64,000 bases of DNA from RPQJ01 sp963754125 (GCA_963754125.1 CAVWEX010000002.1:434001-498000); one strand, 5' to 3'. Numbered from the stretch's first letter, positions 21,771 to 30,649 are shown. Numbers and translations are program-made. The notes: generated by a model not told the origin, from the sequence alone.

Positions 21771-23275
21771 GGCGCGGTGCGCTCGCGATCCTCGCGTCGC
21801 TGGCGCTGGTCGGCTGCGCGACGGCGCCGCGCAGTCCGGGTCCCGCCGCACGACCGGATCCGCAGGCCCTCGCTTACTGGAACGCGAGCGGTCGAATCGC
21901 GCTGTCCGCCGGCGGCGAGGGGGGCAGCGGCGGCTTCGTCTGGGAGCAGCGCGAGCAGACCAGCCAGCTGGACCTGCGCGGCCCGTTCGGCGCTGGTGCA
22001 CTGCGTGTCGTGGCGACGCCCGACTCGCTTTCCGTGGCCGACGGCGCCGGGCGCAGCGTGGACGCCGAGGCCGCCCAGGCCGAACTGCGGGCGCGCCTCG
22101 GGGCCGAGTTGCCCTGGGTCAGCCTGCGCTACTGGATGCTGGGCGTGCCGGCCCCGGACCAGCCGGCCGAGGTCACCGACGCCGCGGCCGCGCCCTGGCG
22201 GGTGATCGAGCAGGCGGGTTGGCGCATCGGCTACGACGCCTTCACGACGGCGGCCGGCCTGTCGCTGCCGCAGCGGTTCACGGCCACGCGCGGCGACGTC
22301 CGTGTCCGGGTGATCGTGGATGCCTGGTCCGTGCCTGCCGGCCCGGCGGGCCGCGCCCGGGTCCGGGACTTTAAGATGGCGACGGAAGCGTCGCCGGGCG
22401 AGCCGCTGGGTGCCCCGGAGCCGTGGCCGGCGCCGGCCAAGCTCAACCTGTTCCTGCACGTGGTCGGGCGACGGCCGGACGGCTACCACCTGCTGCAGAC
22501 CGCCTTCCAGTTCATCGACCTGGCCGACGAGCTGCGCTTCTGGCGGCGGCCGCCCGGCACCGTGGAGCGGGTCGGCGAGGTGCCCGGGGTGGCCCCGGAA
22601 GACGACCTCGCGCTGCGGGCCGCGCGGCTGCTCGCCGGGCAATGCCCGGGTGCCGGGGGCGTGGCGATCGAGGTCCGCAAGCGGATCCCGGTGCAGGGCG
22701 GGCTGGGCGGGGGCAGCTCGGACGCCGCCACGGTGCTGGTCGCGCTCAACGAGCTGTGGGGCTGCGGCCTGGCATCGGAGGCGCTCGCCACGCTCGGGCT
22801 CGGCCTCGGGGCGGACGTCCCGGTGTTCGTGGGTGGCCGGGCGGCGTGGGCGGAGGGGGTGGGCGAGGCGCTCACGCCGCTCGACCTGCCGGAGCCGGTG
22901 TACCTGCTGGTGCGCCCCGACGCCGCGGTGTCCACGGCGGCGGTGTTCGGGGCCCCTGAATTGACAAGGGATACCCCCGTAATCACAATTCGCGGTTTCC
23001 TGACGACAGGCGGACGGAACGACTGCGAGGCGGTCGTCCGGCGGCGCTTTCCCGCCGTGGGCGAGGCGCTCGACTGGGTCGGGCGATTCGCACCGGCGCG
23101 GCTCACCGGCACCGGCTCCTGCGTGTTCGCGGCGATGCCGGACGAGTCCAGCGCGCGGGCGGCGCTCGCGGAACTGCCGGGTCGCTGGACGGGCTACGTG
23201 GTGCGCGGCCACAACCGCTCGCCGCTGGAGGCGAGGCGCCGGCTCGAGCAGGACCTGAGGGCCGGCCGCCGCTGA
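21767..23275 (+). CDS. LolB-IspE in-frame fusion (outer-membrane lipoprotein receptor + CDP-methylerythritol kinase)
   Basis: One open frame of 502 codons covers two normally separate proteins. Residues 1-200 are LolB: lipobox LALVGCATAP, WNASGRIALS, LDLRGPFGAGALRV and ending RVRVIVDAWS. LolB receives lipoproteins from LolA at the outer membrane. From Met 204 (ATG 22376) it is IspE: PWPAPAKLNLFLHVVGRRPDGYH, the GHMP ATP loop PVQGGLGGGSSDAATVL and LTGTGSCVFA. IspE is a cytosolic enzyme of the MEP isoprenoid pathway, so a real fusion would place it on the wrong side of the membrane. A TAA lies in another frame at 22372-22374, two bases before ATG 22376; a lost base (or two gained) just upstream would turn this into ordinary adjacent lolB and ispE genes. 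I expect two proteins. Confidence 0.85.
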   Translation: MRRGALAILASLALVGCATAPRSPGPAARPDPQALAYWNASGRIALSAGGEGGSGGFVWEQREQTSQLDLRGPFGAGALRVVATPDSLSVADGAGRSVDAEAAQAELRARLGAELPWVSLRYWMLGVPAPDQPAEVTDAAAAPWRVIEQAGWRIGYDAFTTAAGLSLPQRFTATRGDVRVRVIVDAWSVPAGPAGRARVRDFKMATEASPGEPLGAPEPWPAPAKLNLFLHVVGRRPDGYHLLQTAFQFIDLADELRFWRRPPGTVERVGEVPGVAPEDDLALRAARLLAGQCPGAGGVAIEVRKRIPVQGGLGGGSSDAATVLVALNELWGCGLASEALATLGLGLGADVPVFVGGRAAWAEGVGEALTPLDLPEPVYLLVRPDAAVSTAAVFGAPELTRDTPVITIRGFLTTGGRNDCEAVVRRRFPAVGEALDWVGRFAPARLTGTGSCVFAAMPDESSARAALAELPGRWTGYVVRGHNRSPLEARRRLEQDLRAGRR

Positions 23276-23284
23276 CGGATTCGG

Positions 23285-23359
23285 TGGGGTGTCGCCAAGC
23301 GGTAAGGCAGCGGGTTTTGATCCCGCCATTCGGAGGTTCGAATCCTTCCACCCCAGCCA
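23285..23359 (+). tRNA. tRNA-Gln (anticodon TTG)
   Basis: The acceptor stem TGGGGTG pairs with CACCCCA. The anticodon stem-loop GCGGGTTTTGATCCCGC presents TTG, the T-arm is GGAGGTTCGAATCCTTC, and CCA is encoded (23357-23359). It sits 9 bp after ispE and 62 bp before prs, a conserved gammaproteobacterial position, and is probably processed from a common transcript. Confidence 0.95.
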
Positions 23360-23421
23360 TCGAGGCTGACGGAACGGGGCCGAGGCGCCCTGGGCCGTGC
23401 GGAAACGGAGAGTGTCCCTTG

Positions 23422-24375
23422 ATGGACAGCCCGACCATCGCGGTGTTCAGCGGCAGTGCGAACCCGCAGCTCGCGCTCGATATCGCGCGTTACCTGCAGG
23501 TGCCGCTCGGCCGCGCCCACGTCGGCCGCTTCAGCGACGGCGAGGTCACGGTCGAGATCATGGAGAACGTGCGCGGCCGCGACGTGTTCGTCGTGCAGCC
23601 CACGAGCCCGCCGGCCAACGACCACATCATGGAGCTGCTCGTGATGGTGGACGCCTGCCGCCGCGCCTCGGCAGGCCGCATCACCGCGGTGGTGCCGTAT
23701 TTCGGCTACGCCCGCCAGGATCGTCGGCCGCGCGCGACGCGCGTCGCGATCACGGCGAAGGTCGTCGCCAACCTGCTCGCCGGCGCCGGCGTGCATCGAG
23801 TGCTGACGGTGGACCTGCACGCCGACCAGATCCAGGGCTTCTTCGACATCCCGGTGGACAACGTGTACGCGTCGCCGGTGCTGCTCGGCGACGTCTGGCG
23901 GCAGAAGTACGACGACCTCGTGGTGGTCTCGCCGGACGTGGGCGGCGTGGTTCGCGCCCGCGCGATCGCCAAGCGGCTCGACGACGCCGACCTCGCGATC
24001 ATCGACAAGCGCCGGCCGCGCGCCAACGAGTCCGAGGTGATGAACATCATCGGCGAGGTCGAGGGCAAGAGCTGCGTGCTGGTGGACGACCTGGTGGACA
24101 CCGCGGGCACGCTGTGCCACGCGGCCAAGGCATTGAAGGACGTGGGCGCCAAGCGCGTGGTGGCCTATATCACGCACCCGGTGCTCTCGGGCCCGGCGGT
24201 GTCGCGCATCGAGGCCTCGGCGCTCGACGAGCTGGTGGTCACGGACACGATCCCGCTGCGCGACGACGCGCGCGCGTGCCGCAAGGTCCGCCAGCTCTCG
24301 GTGGCGGGCCTGCTCGCGGAGACGATGCGCCGCATCCGCGACGAGGAGAGCGTGAGCTCGCTGTACATCGATTGA
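23422..24375 (+). CDS. prs: Ribose-phosphate pyrophosphokinase (PRPP synthetase)
   Basis: Makes PRPP from ribose 5-phosphate and ATP for nucleotide, His, Trp and NAD synthesis. 317 aa, intact. Class I signatures: VFSGSANPQLALDIARYL, GRFSDGEVTVEI, RQDRRPRATR, the metal site DLHADQIQGFF and the PRPP loop VLVDDLVDTAGTL. Start chosen at ATG 23422; the open frame extends upstream through the tRNA and cannot all be coding. The housekeeping copy; a divergent paralogue lies at 37164. Confidence 0.97.
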   Translation: MDSPTIAVFSGSANPQLALDIARYLQVPLGRAHVGRFSDGEVTVEIMENVRGRDVFVVQPTSPPANDHIMELLVMVDACRRASAGRITAVVPYFGYARQDRRPRATRVAITAKVVANLLAGAGVHRVLTVDLHADQIQGFFDIPVDNVYASPVLLGDVWRQKYDDLVVVSPDVGGVVRARAIAKRLDDADLAIIDKRRPRANESEVMNIIGEVEGKSCVLVDDLVDTAGTLCHAAKALKDVGAKRVVAYITHPVLSGPAVSRIEASALDELVVTDTIPLRDDARACRKVRQLSVAGLLAETMRRIRDEESVSSLYID

Positions 24376-24438
24376 CCTGGCGCTGCCCCAGTCTGGTCGC
24401 GGACGGGGCGGCATTTCTGACGACAAACGGAGACATCC

Positions 24439-25176
24439 ATGAAGACTTCTTTCGAACTCGCCGCCGAGTTCCGCGATGCCGAGGGCAAAGGTGCGAGCCG
24501 CCGCCTGCGTCGTGCGAACAAGGTGCCCGCCATCCTCTACGGTGGCCATCGTGAACCGCGCGCGCTCGCGCTCGACCACACCCGCCTGCTGCTGATGCTC
24601 GACAACGAGCGCTTCTACTCGACCATCATCAACCTGAAGGTCGGCGAGGTGAGCCAGGCCGCGGTGCTGAAGGACGTGCAGCGCCATCCCGCGAAGAATG
24701 CCGTGCTGCACGTGGACCTGCAGCGGGTGCTCGAGGACGAGAAGATCCGCATCAAGATCCCGCTGCACTTCGCGGGCGACGCGGGCTCGCCGGGCGTGAA
24801 GAAGGGCGGCGTGGTCTCGCACCTGCGCAACGAGGTCGAGGTGCTGTGCCTGCCGAAGGACCTGCCGGAGTTCGTCGACGTTGACCTGTCGGCGCTGGAC
24901 ATGAACCAGATGCTGTACCTGTCCGACCTCAGCATGCCGGAGGGGGTCGAGATCCCCGAGCTCACCCATGGCCGCGACGCGCCGGTGGTCTCCATCCACC
25001 ATGCGCGTGCCGAGGAGGCCGAGGCGCCGGGCGCCGAGGCAGCCGCCGGAGCGGTGGTGGCTGCGGCTCCGGCTGCGGCGGCTGCGGCCAAGCCGGCTGC
25101 GGGTGCGGCTGCGGCCAAGCCGGCAGCGGCGGCGGCCAAGCCGGCCGAAGCCAAGGGCAAGGAAGGCAAGAAGTAA
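24439..25176 (+). CDS. rplY: 50S ribosomal protein L25/Ctc
   Basis: Binds 5S rRNA in the large subunit. Intact, 245 aa: the L25 domain at residues 1-95 (FRDAEGKGASRRLRRANKVPAILYGG), the TL5/CTC C-terminal beta domain to about 190 (IKIPLHFAGDAGSPGVKKGG), then a low-complexity Ala/Pro/Lys tail (repeats of AAAKPAA) of about 45 residues. A Shine-Dalgarno-like GGAGA lies 8 bp before the ATG. Followed by a strong terminator. Confidence 0.97.
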   Translation: MKTSFELAAEFRDAEGKGASRRLRRANKVPAILYGGHREPRALALDHTRLLLMLDNERFYSTIINLKVGEVSQAAVLKDVQRHPAKNAVLHVDLQRVLEDEKIRIKIPLHFAGDAGSPGVKKGGVVSHLRNEVEVLCLPKDLPEFVDVDLSALDMNQMLYLSDLSMPEGVEIPELTHGRDAPVVSIHHARAEEAEAPGAEAAAGAVVAAAPAAAAAAKPAAGAAAAKPAAAAAKPAEAKGKEGKK

Positions 25177-25195
25177 CGACCGTCGGGACTGGACT

Positions 25196-25226
25196 CGGGC
25201 CGCCCTCGCGGGCGGCCCGGTCTTTT
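25196..25226 (+). terminator. Rho-independent terminator after rplY
   Basis: A perfect 10-bp stem CGGGCCGCCC / GGGCGGCCCG with a TCGC loop is followed by GTCTTTT. It lies 19 bp after the rplY stop and ends 13 bp before pth, so pth may have its own promoter or depend on read-through. Confidence 0.85.
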
Positions 25227-25239
25227 CCGGGACCGCACC

Positions 25240-25833
25240 ATGGCTGGCACACCGCTCGCGATCATTGCCGGTCTCGGCAATCCGGGGCCGGAGCACCGGC
25301 TCACGCGTCACAACGCGGGTTTCTGGTTCGTGGATGCACTGGCTCGTGCACTGGGCGCGCAGTTCCGCTCGCACGCGCGCTACCACGGCGAAGTCTGCCG
25401 CGTGCCGCTCGACGGACGCGACGTGGTGCTGCTGAAGCCGCAGACCTATATGAACCGCAGTGGGCGATCGGTGCGCGCGCTGCTCGACTACCTCAAGGCG
25501 CCGGCCAGCGAAGTGCTGGTGGTGCACGACGAACTCGACCTGCCGCCGGGCACGGCACGGTTCAAGCTCGGCGGCGGACACGGCGGACACAATGGCCTGC
25601 GAGACACCATTACGCACTGCGGGCCGGACTTCTGGCGACTGCGGCTCGGCATCGGCCACCCTGGCGACAAGTCGCAGGTGATCGACTACGTGCTGCAGCG
25701 GGCGGTGCCGACCGACGAGCAGGCGCTGCTGCAGGCGATCGACGCGGCGCTGCAGACCCTGCCGGTGTTCGTCCGCGACGGGTCTGAAAAGGCCATGCAC
25801 GCGCTGCACAGCGTGAAGCCACCGGCGCAGTGA
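25240..25833 (+). CDS. pth: Peptidyl-tRNA hydrolase
   Basis: Recycles peptidyl-tRNAs that drop off ribosomes. Intact, 197 aa. Motifs: IAGLGNPGPEHRLTRHNAGFWFVD (catalytic His of the RHNAG motif), KPQTYMNRSGRSV, LVVHDELDLPPG and GGGHGGHNGLRD. Sits between rplY and ychF, the standard gammaproteobacterial order. Confidence 0.97.
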   Translation: MAGTPLAIIAGLGNPGPEHRLTRHNAGFWFVDALARALGAQFRSHARYHGEVCRVPLDGRDVVLLKPQTYMNRSGRSVRALLDYLKAPASEVLVVHDELDLPPGTARFKLGGGHGGHNGLRDTITHCGPDFWRLRLGIGHPGDKSQVIDYVLQRAVPTDEQALLQAIDAALQTLPVFVRDGSEKAMHALHSVKPPAQ

Positions 25834-25892
25834 TCTTCTTTCAGCTCGCCCGCACCGCGGGTGAGATCGGCCGTCGGGCCGGGTGAGGGCTC

Positions 25893-26987
25893 TTGGGAAT
25901 CAAATGCGGAATCGTCGGACTGCCGAACGTCGGCAAGTCCACGCTCTTCAACGCGGTGACGCAGGCGCAGAACGCCGCGGCCGCCAACTATCCGTTCTGC
26001 ACCATCGACCCGAACGTGGGCGTCGTGCCGGTGCCGGACCTGCGACTGAAGGCGCTCGCCGACATCGCCCGGCCGGAGAAGGTGCTGCCCACGACAATCG
26101 AGTTCGTGGACATCGCGGGCCTCGTGGCCGGCGCCTCGAAGGGCGAGGGGCTCGGCAACAAGTTCCTCGCGCACATCCGCGAGACCGACGCCATCGCGCA
26201 GGTGGTGCGCTGCTTCGTCAACGACGACATCGTGCACGTGGCGGGGCGCATCGACCCGCTCTCCGACATCGAGGTCATCAACACCGAGCTGGCGCTCGCC
26301 GACCTCGAAACCGTCGAACGCGGCATGCAGCGTGCCGAGAAGGCCGCCAAGACGGGCGACAAGGACGCGATCCGGCTTCGCGAGATCCTGAAGCGCATGC
26401 GCGATCACCTCGACGCCGGCAACCCGGCGCGCACGCTCGAGCTGGACGCGGCGGATCGACCGCTGCTGCGCGAGCTGCACCTCATCACCATCAAGCCGCT
26501 CATGTACGTGGCGAACGTCGCGGAGAACGGTTTCAAGGACAACCCGTACCTCGACATCGTGCAGAAGCGCGCGGATGCCGAGGGCGCCGACGTCGTGCCG
26601 GTGTGTGCCGCGATCGAGTCGGAGATCGCCGAGCTCGAGCCGGCCGACCGCCAGGCGTTCCTCGAGGAACTCGGCCTGCACGAGCCCGGGCTCGACCGCG
26701 TGATCCGCGCGGCCTACCACCTGCTCGGGCTGCTCACGTTCTTCACCGTCGGCCCCAAGGAAGTCCGGGCCTGGACCACGCACAAGGGTGCCCTTGCGCC
26801 GCAGGCCGCCGGCGAGATCCACACCGACTTCGAGAAGGGCTTCATCCGCGCCGAGGTGATCGGCTACGACGACTTCATCGCCTGCAAGGGCGAGCAGGGC
26901 GCCAAGGAAGCCGGGAAGATGCGCCTCGAGGGCAAGGAGTACCCCGTCCGCGAGGGCGACGTGATGCATTTCCGCTTCAACGTCTAG
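25893..26987 (+). CDS. ychF: Ribosome-binding ATPase YchF
   Basis: Obg-related P-loop protein that binds ATP and the 50S subunit. 364 aa, intact. The start is a TTG at 25893, preceded by GGTGAGG, and gives MGIKCGIVGLPNVGKSTLFNA, the family N-terminus with the P-loop. C-terminal TGS domain: FFTVGPKEVRAWTTHKGALAPQAAG and REGDVMHFRFNV. Its last 11 bp overlap the end of the opposing secreted-protein gene. Confidence 0.97.
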   Translation: MGIKCGIVGLPNVGKSTLFNAVTQAQNAAAANYPFCTIDPNVGVVPVPDLRLKALADIARPEKVLPTTIEFVDIAGLVAGASKGEGLGNKFLAHIRETDAIAQVVRCFVNDDIVHVAGRIDPLSDIEVINTELALADLETVERGMQRAEKAAKTGDKDAIRLREILKRMRDHLDAGNPARTLELDAADRPLLRELHLITIKPLMYVANVAENGFKDNPYLDIVQKRADAEGADVVPVCAAIESEIAELEPADRQAFLEELGLHEPGLDRVIRAAYHLLGLLTFFTVGPKEVRAWTTHKGALAPQAAGEIHTDFEKGFIRAEVIGYDDFIACKGEQGAKEAGKMRLEGKEYPVREGDVMHFRFNV

Positions 26988-28752
26988 GGAGCGCGGTCCG
27001 GCCGGCGTCGCTCCGGCGCAAGGCCCGGGCCGCAGCTGAGCCGAGCAGCAGCAGGGCGAGCGCGTCGAGGCCGCCGCCGCCGCCGCGCTTCGTGAACTTC
27101 ACCGTCGTGCGAGCTTCGGTCACCCGGTCGCCCGCGGTGCAGCGGATGCCGTACTCGGCGACGCCGCGCGTCATGCCGCGCACCTGCGTCTCTCCGTCGG
27201 TGGCCAGTGTGCCCGTCCAGCTGTCGCCGGTCTGACCGCCGGTCGCGACGCACGTCTCGGCGTCGGTCGACGTCCAGCGCAGTGACACGGACCCGCGCAC
27301 CCGCGCTTGCGCCGGCGACGCCGTCAGCGACACCGTCGGCGGCCGCGGCGTGAACGTCACCACGACGGAATGCTCCCCGGCCACCGGGCCCGCGCTGCAG
27401 CGCATGGTGTAGTGCGCGACGCCGGACGCGCCGGACGTTACATCATGCTGCCCGCTCGTCGCATGCGGTCCGGCCCACCCATCGCCGGGAACGCCACCGC
27501 TGGCCACGCACGCATTGGCATCGGTCGAGGTCCAGCCGAGGCGCACCGGCGTACCCACGCTGACCGCCACCGAGCTCGCCGCCACGACCACGACCGGAGC
27601 GACCGGTGATAGCAGGTAGGCCCCGGTCAGCCGGGTCGGATCGGGATCTTCCGGGGGGTCCATTGTCGCGACGACCAGGATCTGCCACCTGTCGCCGATC
27701 TCCACGCTCACGGTATTGGCCTCCGCGAGCGCGGCGTCGAGCATCGTGCCGACGCCCCGCAGCTCGCCAAGGTCCAGGCTGTTGCCCTGCGCATGGAGGA
27801 AGGCCCGGATACGGTCCGTCGCGTCCCGATAGCTGCCGACCACGGTGCCGTCGTCATTGATGCCTTGTGGCCGGCTGCTCCGGCTGCCGGCCGGTCCGAT
27901 TTCGAAGCTCGCTCCGTCACGACGGAGGAACGCACGGTAGTCGGGGCCGTCCCACGTCTCGCTGATGACCTCGCCGAGGTTGTTGAAGGCGACGGCCGAT
28001 CCGGTGAGAGGGTGTTCACCCGCGCCGTCGATCAGGTAGGACGGCCCGAATACGTATCCGTTGACCAGCAGGCCTCGAGCATCGTTTATCCACAGCTGGT
28101 AGGCCTTCGAGTGGACCGGGTGCCAGCTCCCGTCTGCGTACGTGGCGCCCGCGATCTGCTCGCCATTCCCCAAGGGACAGATCAGCGTGACGTCTCCGCC
28201 AGCGTTGATGTCGTCCGGAAAGCAGTACTCCGCACCCGGCCGGCTGAGGTTCCGGACCGCGGCGGAGTCGTCGGTCCACGCGATTGTCAGGTTCGCGAAG
28301 GGACTCAGCCGGACGTAATGAGCCCATCCGACCAGTTGTCCCGTGTCGTTGAGGTCCGTAATCATCATCCCGTCGAACTCGAATCCGGGCTCGTCGGGCA
28401 GCGGTGCATCGATCCGGCGATAACTATGCCCGTCGTATACCCAGTCCACGCCCGCCACGTGCCCGCCGGCACCGATCAGCAGTCGGAAGGTCGCGCCGGG
28501 TGGGTCGAGTTCCAGGACATCGCCGTCCGAATACAGGTAGGTGCGGAAGAAGTTGGACGAGACTGCGTCCGGGACGCCGCGGCCGACGACCTGGCCGCGC
28601 CCGTTCATATCCGCAGGCCACACCCCGAGCGCGCGCAGATCGACGACCGAGTACGAGGGGAGGTCCGGCTCCGCGGATTCCACCGCGGGCGCAGCGGTCC
28701 CCAAGGCGAGGCACGCTGCCAGGACCAGGGAGGATTTCGGCCACATGGGCAT
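26977..28752 (-). CDS. Secreted HAF-repeat / Ig-like protein with GlyGly-CTERM-like sorting tail
   Basis: Exported protein of about 591 aa, function unknown. Start chosen at MPMWPKSSLVLAACLALG (signal peptide, cut after the Ala-rich stretch); a longer frame runs to 28806. Residues about 35-380 carry HAF-type repeats (ADMNGRGQVVGRG, INDDGTVVGSYRDATDR, FNNLGEVISETW). Two Ig-like repeats of about 85 aa follow, each with WTSTDAxxCVAxGG and a second Cys (MRCSAG / IRCTAG), suggesting a disulphide in each. The tail is RGGGGGLDALALLLLG then ALRR: Gly run, hydrophobic span and basic end, resembling rhombosortase (GlyGly-CTERM) substrates. It overlaps ychF by 11 bp tail to tail. Confidence 0.75.
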   Translation of the reverse strand: MPMWPKSSLVLAACLALGTAAPAVESAEPDLPSYSVVDLRALGVWPADMNGRGQVVGRGVPDAVSSNFFRTYLYSDGDVLELDPPGATFRLLIGAGGHVAGVDWVYDGHSYRRIDAPLPDEPGFEFDGMMITDLNDTGQLVGWAHYVRLSPFANLTIAWTDDSAAVRNLSRPGAEYCFPDDINAGGDVTLICPLGNGEQIAGATYADGSWHPVHSKAYQLWINDARGLLVNGYVFGPSYLIDGAGEHPLTGSAVAFNNLGEVISETWDGPDYRAFLRRDGASFEIGPAGSRSSRPQGINDDGTVVGSYRDATDRIRAFLHAQGNSLDLGELRGVGTMLDAALAEANTVSVEIGDRWQILVVATMDPPEDPDPTRLTGAYLLSPVAPVVVVAASSVAVSVGTPVRLGWTSTDANACVASGGVPGDGWAGPHATSGQHDVTSGASGVAHYTMRCSAGPVAGEHSVVVTFTPRPPTVSLTASPAQARVRGSVSLRWTSTDAETCVATGGQTGDSWTGTLATDGETQVRGMTRGVAEYGIRCTAGDRVTEARTTVKFTKRGGGGGLDALALLLLGSAAARALRRSDAGRTALPRR

Positions 28753-28944
28753 TTCCCGGTCAACACGAGCGACAAGCTCATTCGGCGCCGCCGATCGGCG
28801 ATTCACAATCCGCAGTTGCGGCAGTCGGATACGGTCGCGCTGGACTCAGGCCTCCCGCGATCCCGCACCCCCTGCAAGGCGCGCCGGGCGCGAGCGCGTC
28901 GGTCACGGCGGATTCCTTGACTCCCCCGGCCCGCCCCCGGAAAA

Positions 28945-28973
28945 TTCGCGGCCCCCCGCTGCCCGGGTACAAT
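28945..28973 (+). promoter_or_regulatory. Likely promoter of tRNA-Met
   Basis: TTCGCG (28945-28950), 17 bp, then TACAAT (28968-28973), placing the transcription start about 20 bp before the tRNA at 29001. The -10 is good and the -35 is weak. The surrounding DNA is far more GC-rich, so the box stands out. Confidence 0.5.
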
Positions 28974-29000
28974 CTTCGGCAGCCTGCAGACCGGCCTCGT

Positions 29001-29077
<77 letters not shown>

Positions 29078-29624
29078 CTTCTTCCCTACCAAAATAGCGT
29101 TTCCGCGCATCGACCTTCGATAGAAAGTACTAAGCCACTCTCATCGCAATGCGCGCTCGGAAGCCAGAAAGTAATCACCAGAGCGAGCACTAGACTGCAC
29201 AACGCAGCCAGCCGCTTCGTCGCATGGTCACGGGTGCTCCAAGACGCCATATGTCCTACTCGGACTGGTGTCGGAACGCGCACTGCCGCCCATAAAGCCC
29301 GTAGAGCTGCCCCGCGAGGAGGGAATCGCCGAGGTCCGCCGGACCGAGCAAGCGCGCCAGATGCTGTCGGCGGCGGCATAACCCAAAATCAAACCTCCGC
29401 GCCGGATTCAACCGGAGGGTAGGTCGATCGAGCGGTGCGTTGGCGGCCAAGAGGACCTCATGCAGAATGCGAACGCCGGTCACGACTGTGAGGCCCGGAA
29501 ATTAGCCGGGAATCGAGAGATTGTTCGTTCATGGCGAGGACGGATGCCTGCAGCGCGAAGCGCGGTGGCGTCCGTTCCCGGCGGATCCGCCGAAAGTGCG
29601 CGACCGATTTCAGTTTCCGGAGCA
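29078..29624. other. Lower-GC intergenic stretch after tRNA-Met
   Basis: About 550 bp with GC nearer 55% than the 70% around it. I see no recognisable gene. The only candidate is a weak 54-codon frame on the minus strand at 29086-29250. Its position directly 3' of a tRNA is typical of integration sites, but I find no integrase and no repeat of the tRNA 3' end in the window. Confidence 0.5.
29086..29250 (-). CDS. Possible small exported or membrane protein
   Basis: 54 codons from an ATG at 29250. The sequence has a basic N-terminus, a hydrophobic core (LAALCSLVLALVITFWL) and SAHCDES, so it could be a signal peptide plus a short mature part. No homology is recognised, no clear ribosome site is seen, and composition alone does not prove coding. 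Confidence 0.2.
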   Translation of the reverse strand: MASWSTRDHATKRLAALCSLVLALVITFWLPSAHCDESGLVLSIEGRCAETLFW

Positions 29625-29628
29625 ATGA

Positions 29629-30042
29629 ATGAACTCGGACAAGCTGGTCGATCGACTGGAAGCCTATTCGAACGCAATTGTTGCATTCGTCGTCGCGCAG
29701 AGCGTGGCCTTCGCGTTCACGTTTGGCGTGCAGTCCAAGTTCAGCTGTGCAGTAATTGCGGACAAGATTCTGGCGAAAGGGCTGCTGACGCATTTCGCCG
29801 CCTCCACGGTGCTCGCTATCCTCGCGATACAGTACTTGTCCCGAGCCGTGCGGCGGCTCTCCCCGGTTAATCATGAGATCGTGCGCAATATCTTTCTCGC
29901 GAAGTGCGTCATCGTCGCGATCTTCACGATGATTCCGATCTTTCTTCTGTACTCATACGGAGTGGAGGCGGAACCCGGCACCGGGCGCTGTGCGCAGCCC
30001 GCTCAAGCTGGGATTCCCCCACTGCCGCTGACACCGTCCTGA
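29629..30042 (+). CDS. Small membrane protein of unknown function
   Basis: 137 codons from ATG 29629, with GGAG about 7 bp upstream. Three hydrophobic segments are visible: YSNAIVAFVVAQSVAFAFTF (about residues 13-32), LTHFAASTVLAILAIQYL (52-69) and NIFLAKCVIVAIFTMIPIFLLYS (87-109). The last 25 residues are Pro/Gly-rich and soluble. GC content and codon use are lower than in flanking housekeeping genes, as for a recently acquired gene. No family recognised. Confidence 0.55.
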   Translation: MNSDKLVDRLEAYSNAIVAFVVAQSVAFAFTFGVQSKFSCAVIADKILAKGLLTHFAASTVLAILAIQYLSRAVRRLSPVNHEIVRNIFLAKCVIVAIFTMIPIFLLYSYGVEAEPGTGRCAQPAQAGIPPLPLTPS

Positions 30043-30105
30043 GCCGAGTGGAATTGCCCCAGAACGAATGACAGCTCCGGGCCTCCCGGGCCACCCGCAT
30101 CCGTA

Positions 30106-30649
30106 TCAGCGCCCGGTCGGGCCCGAGTCCGGCGGCACGCCGATCTCCCGAGCAAGCTGCCCAACCCAGTCGTCGTAGGCCTTGCGCACTTCAAGCGTCG
30201 GCGTCGGTTTGCGTCGAGATCACCTGCTCCCACGCCGGGTCGAAGCGCTCCCCGATCATGGTGCGAAGGTGTGCTGCATCGAGCCTGAGGAGCGCGGAAC
30301 GCCCGGCCCCGGCAGCGAAGGGCTCGAAGCACGCATCCGCGAACGCGGAGTAGCGTCGCCAGCATTCCTTGCTCCAGAACGGGCGGTAGCGGTACATCAC
30401 GCTGTCCAGTTCGCGCTTGCACTCGATCACCTTGGCCGGATCGAGCTCGCGCCAGTGACCGACGGCAAGGTAGAAGCAGAGGATGTCGTTGGCTTTCGGC
30501 ACGACCTCGTCGTAGATCGCGATGCGCTTGCGGATCAGCTCCCCGTTGATCTGCTCGCGCTGCCTGATCCACCAGCCGACGGCGAGCACGGTGAGCGGCG
30601 TCGAGATCGCGACGGCGAGCTTGGCGAGTTCGAGGGAATTCCAGGACAT
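30106..30649 (-). CDS. Hypothetical membrane-anchored protein (one frameshift)
   Basis: Starts ATG 30649 with GGGAGG 5 bp upstream. Residues about 6-24 (LAKLAVAISTPLTVLAVGWW) form one membrane anchor, followed by a charged helical domain (IRQREQINGELIRKRIAIYDEV, RPFWSKECWRRYSAFADACFEP). One frame stops at 30191, but a +1 change near 30195 continues as LEVRKAYDDWVGQLAREIGVPPD and ends at 30106, which looks like the true C-terminus. About 180 aa. No family recognised; this N-terminal-anchor-plus-helical-domain design occurs in several uncharacterised bacterial families. Confidence 0.6.

Noticed and set aside
25040..25170. Repetitive GCG/GCC-rich tract that could be a tandem repeat locus
   Set aside because: It encodes the Ala/Pro/Lys-rich tail of ribosomal protein L25 in frame, common in this family.
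29458..29874. Minus-strand frame of about 138 codons overlapping the small membrane protein
   Set aside because: Translation is polar and featureless, whereas the plus strand has a ribosome site and three membrane segments.
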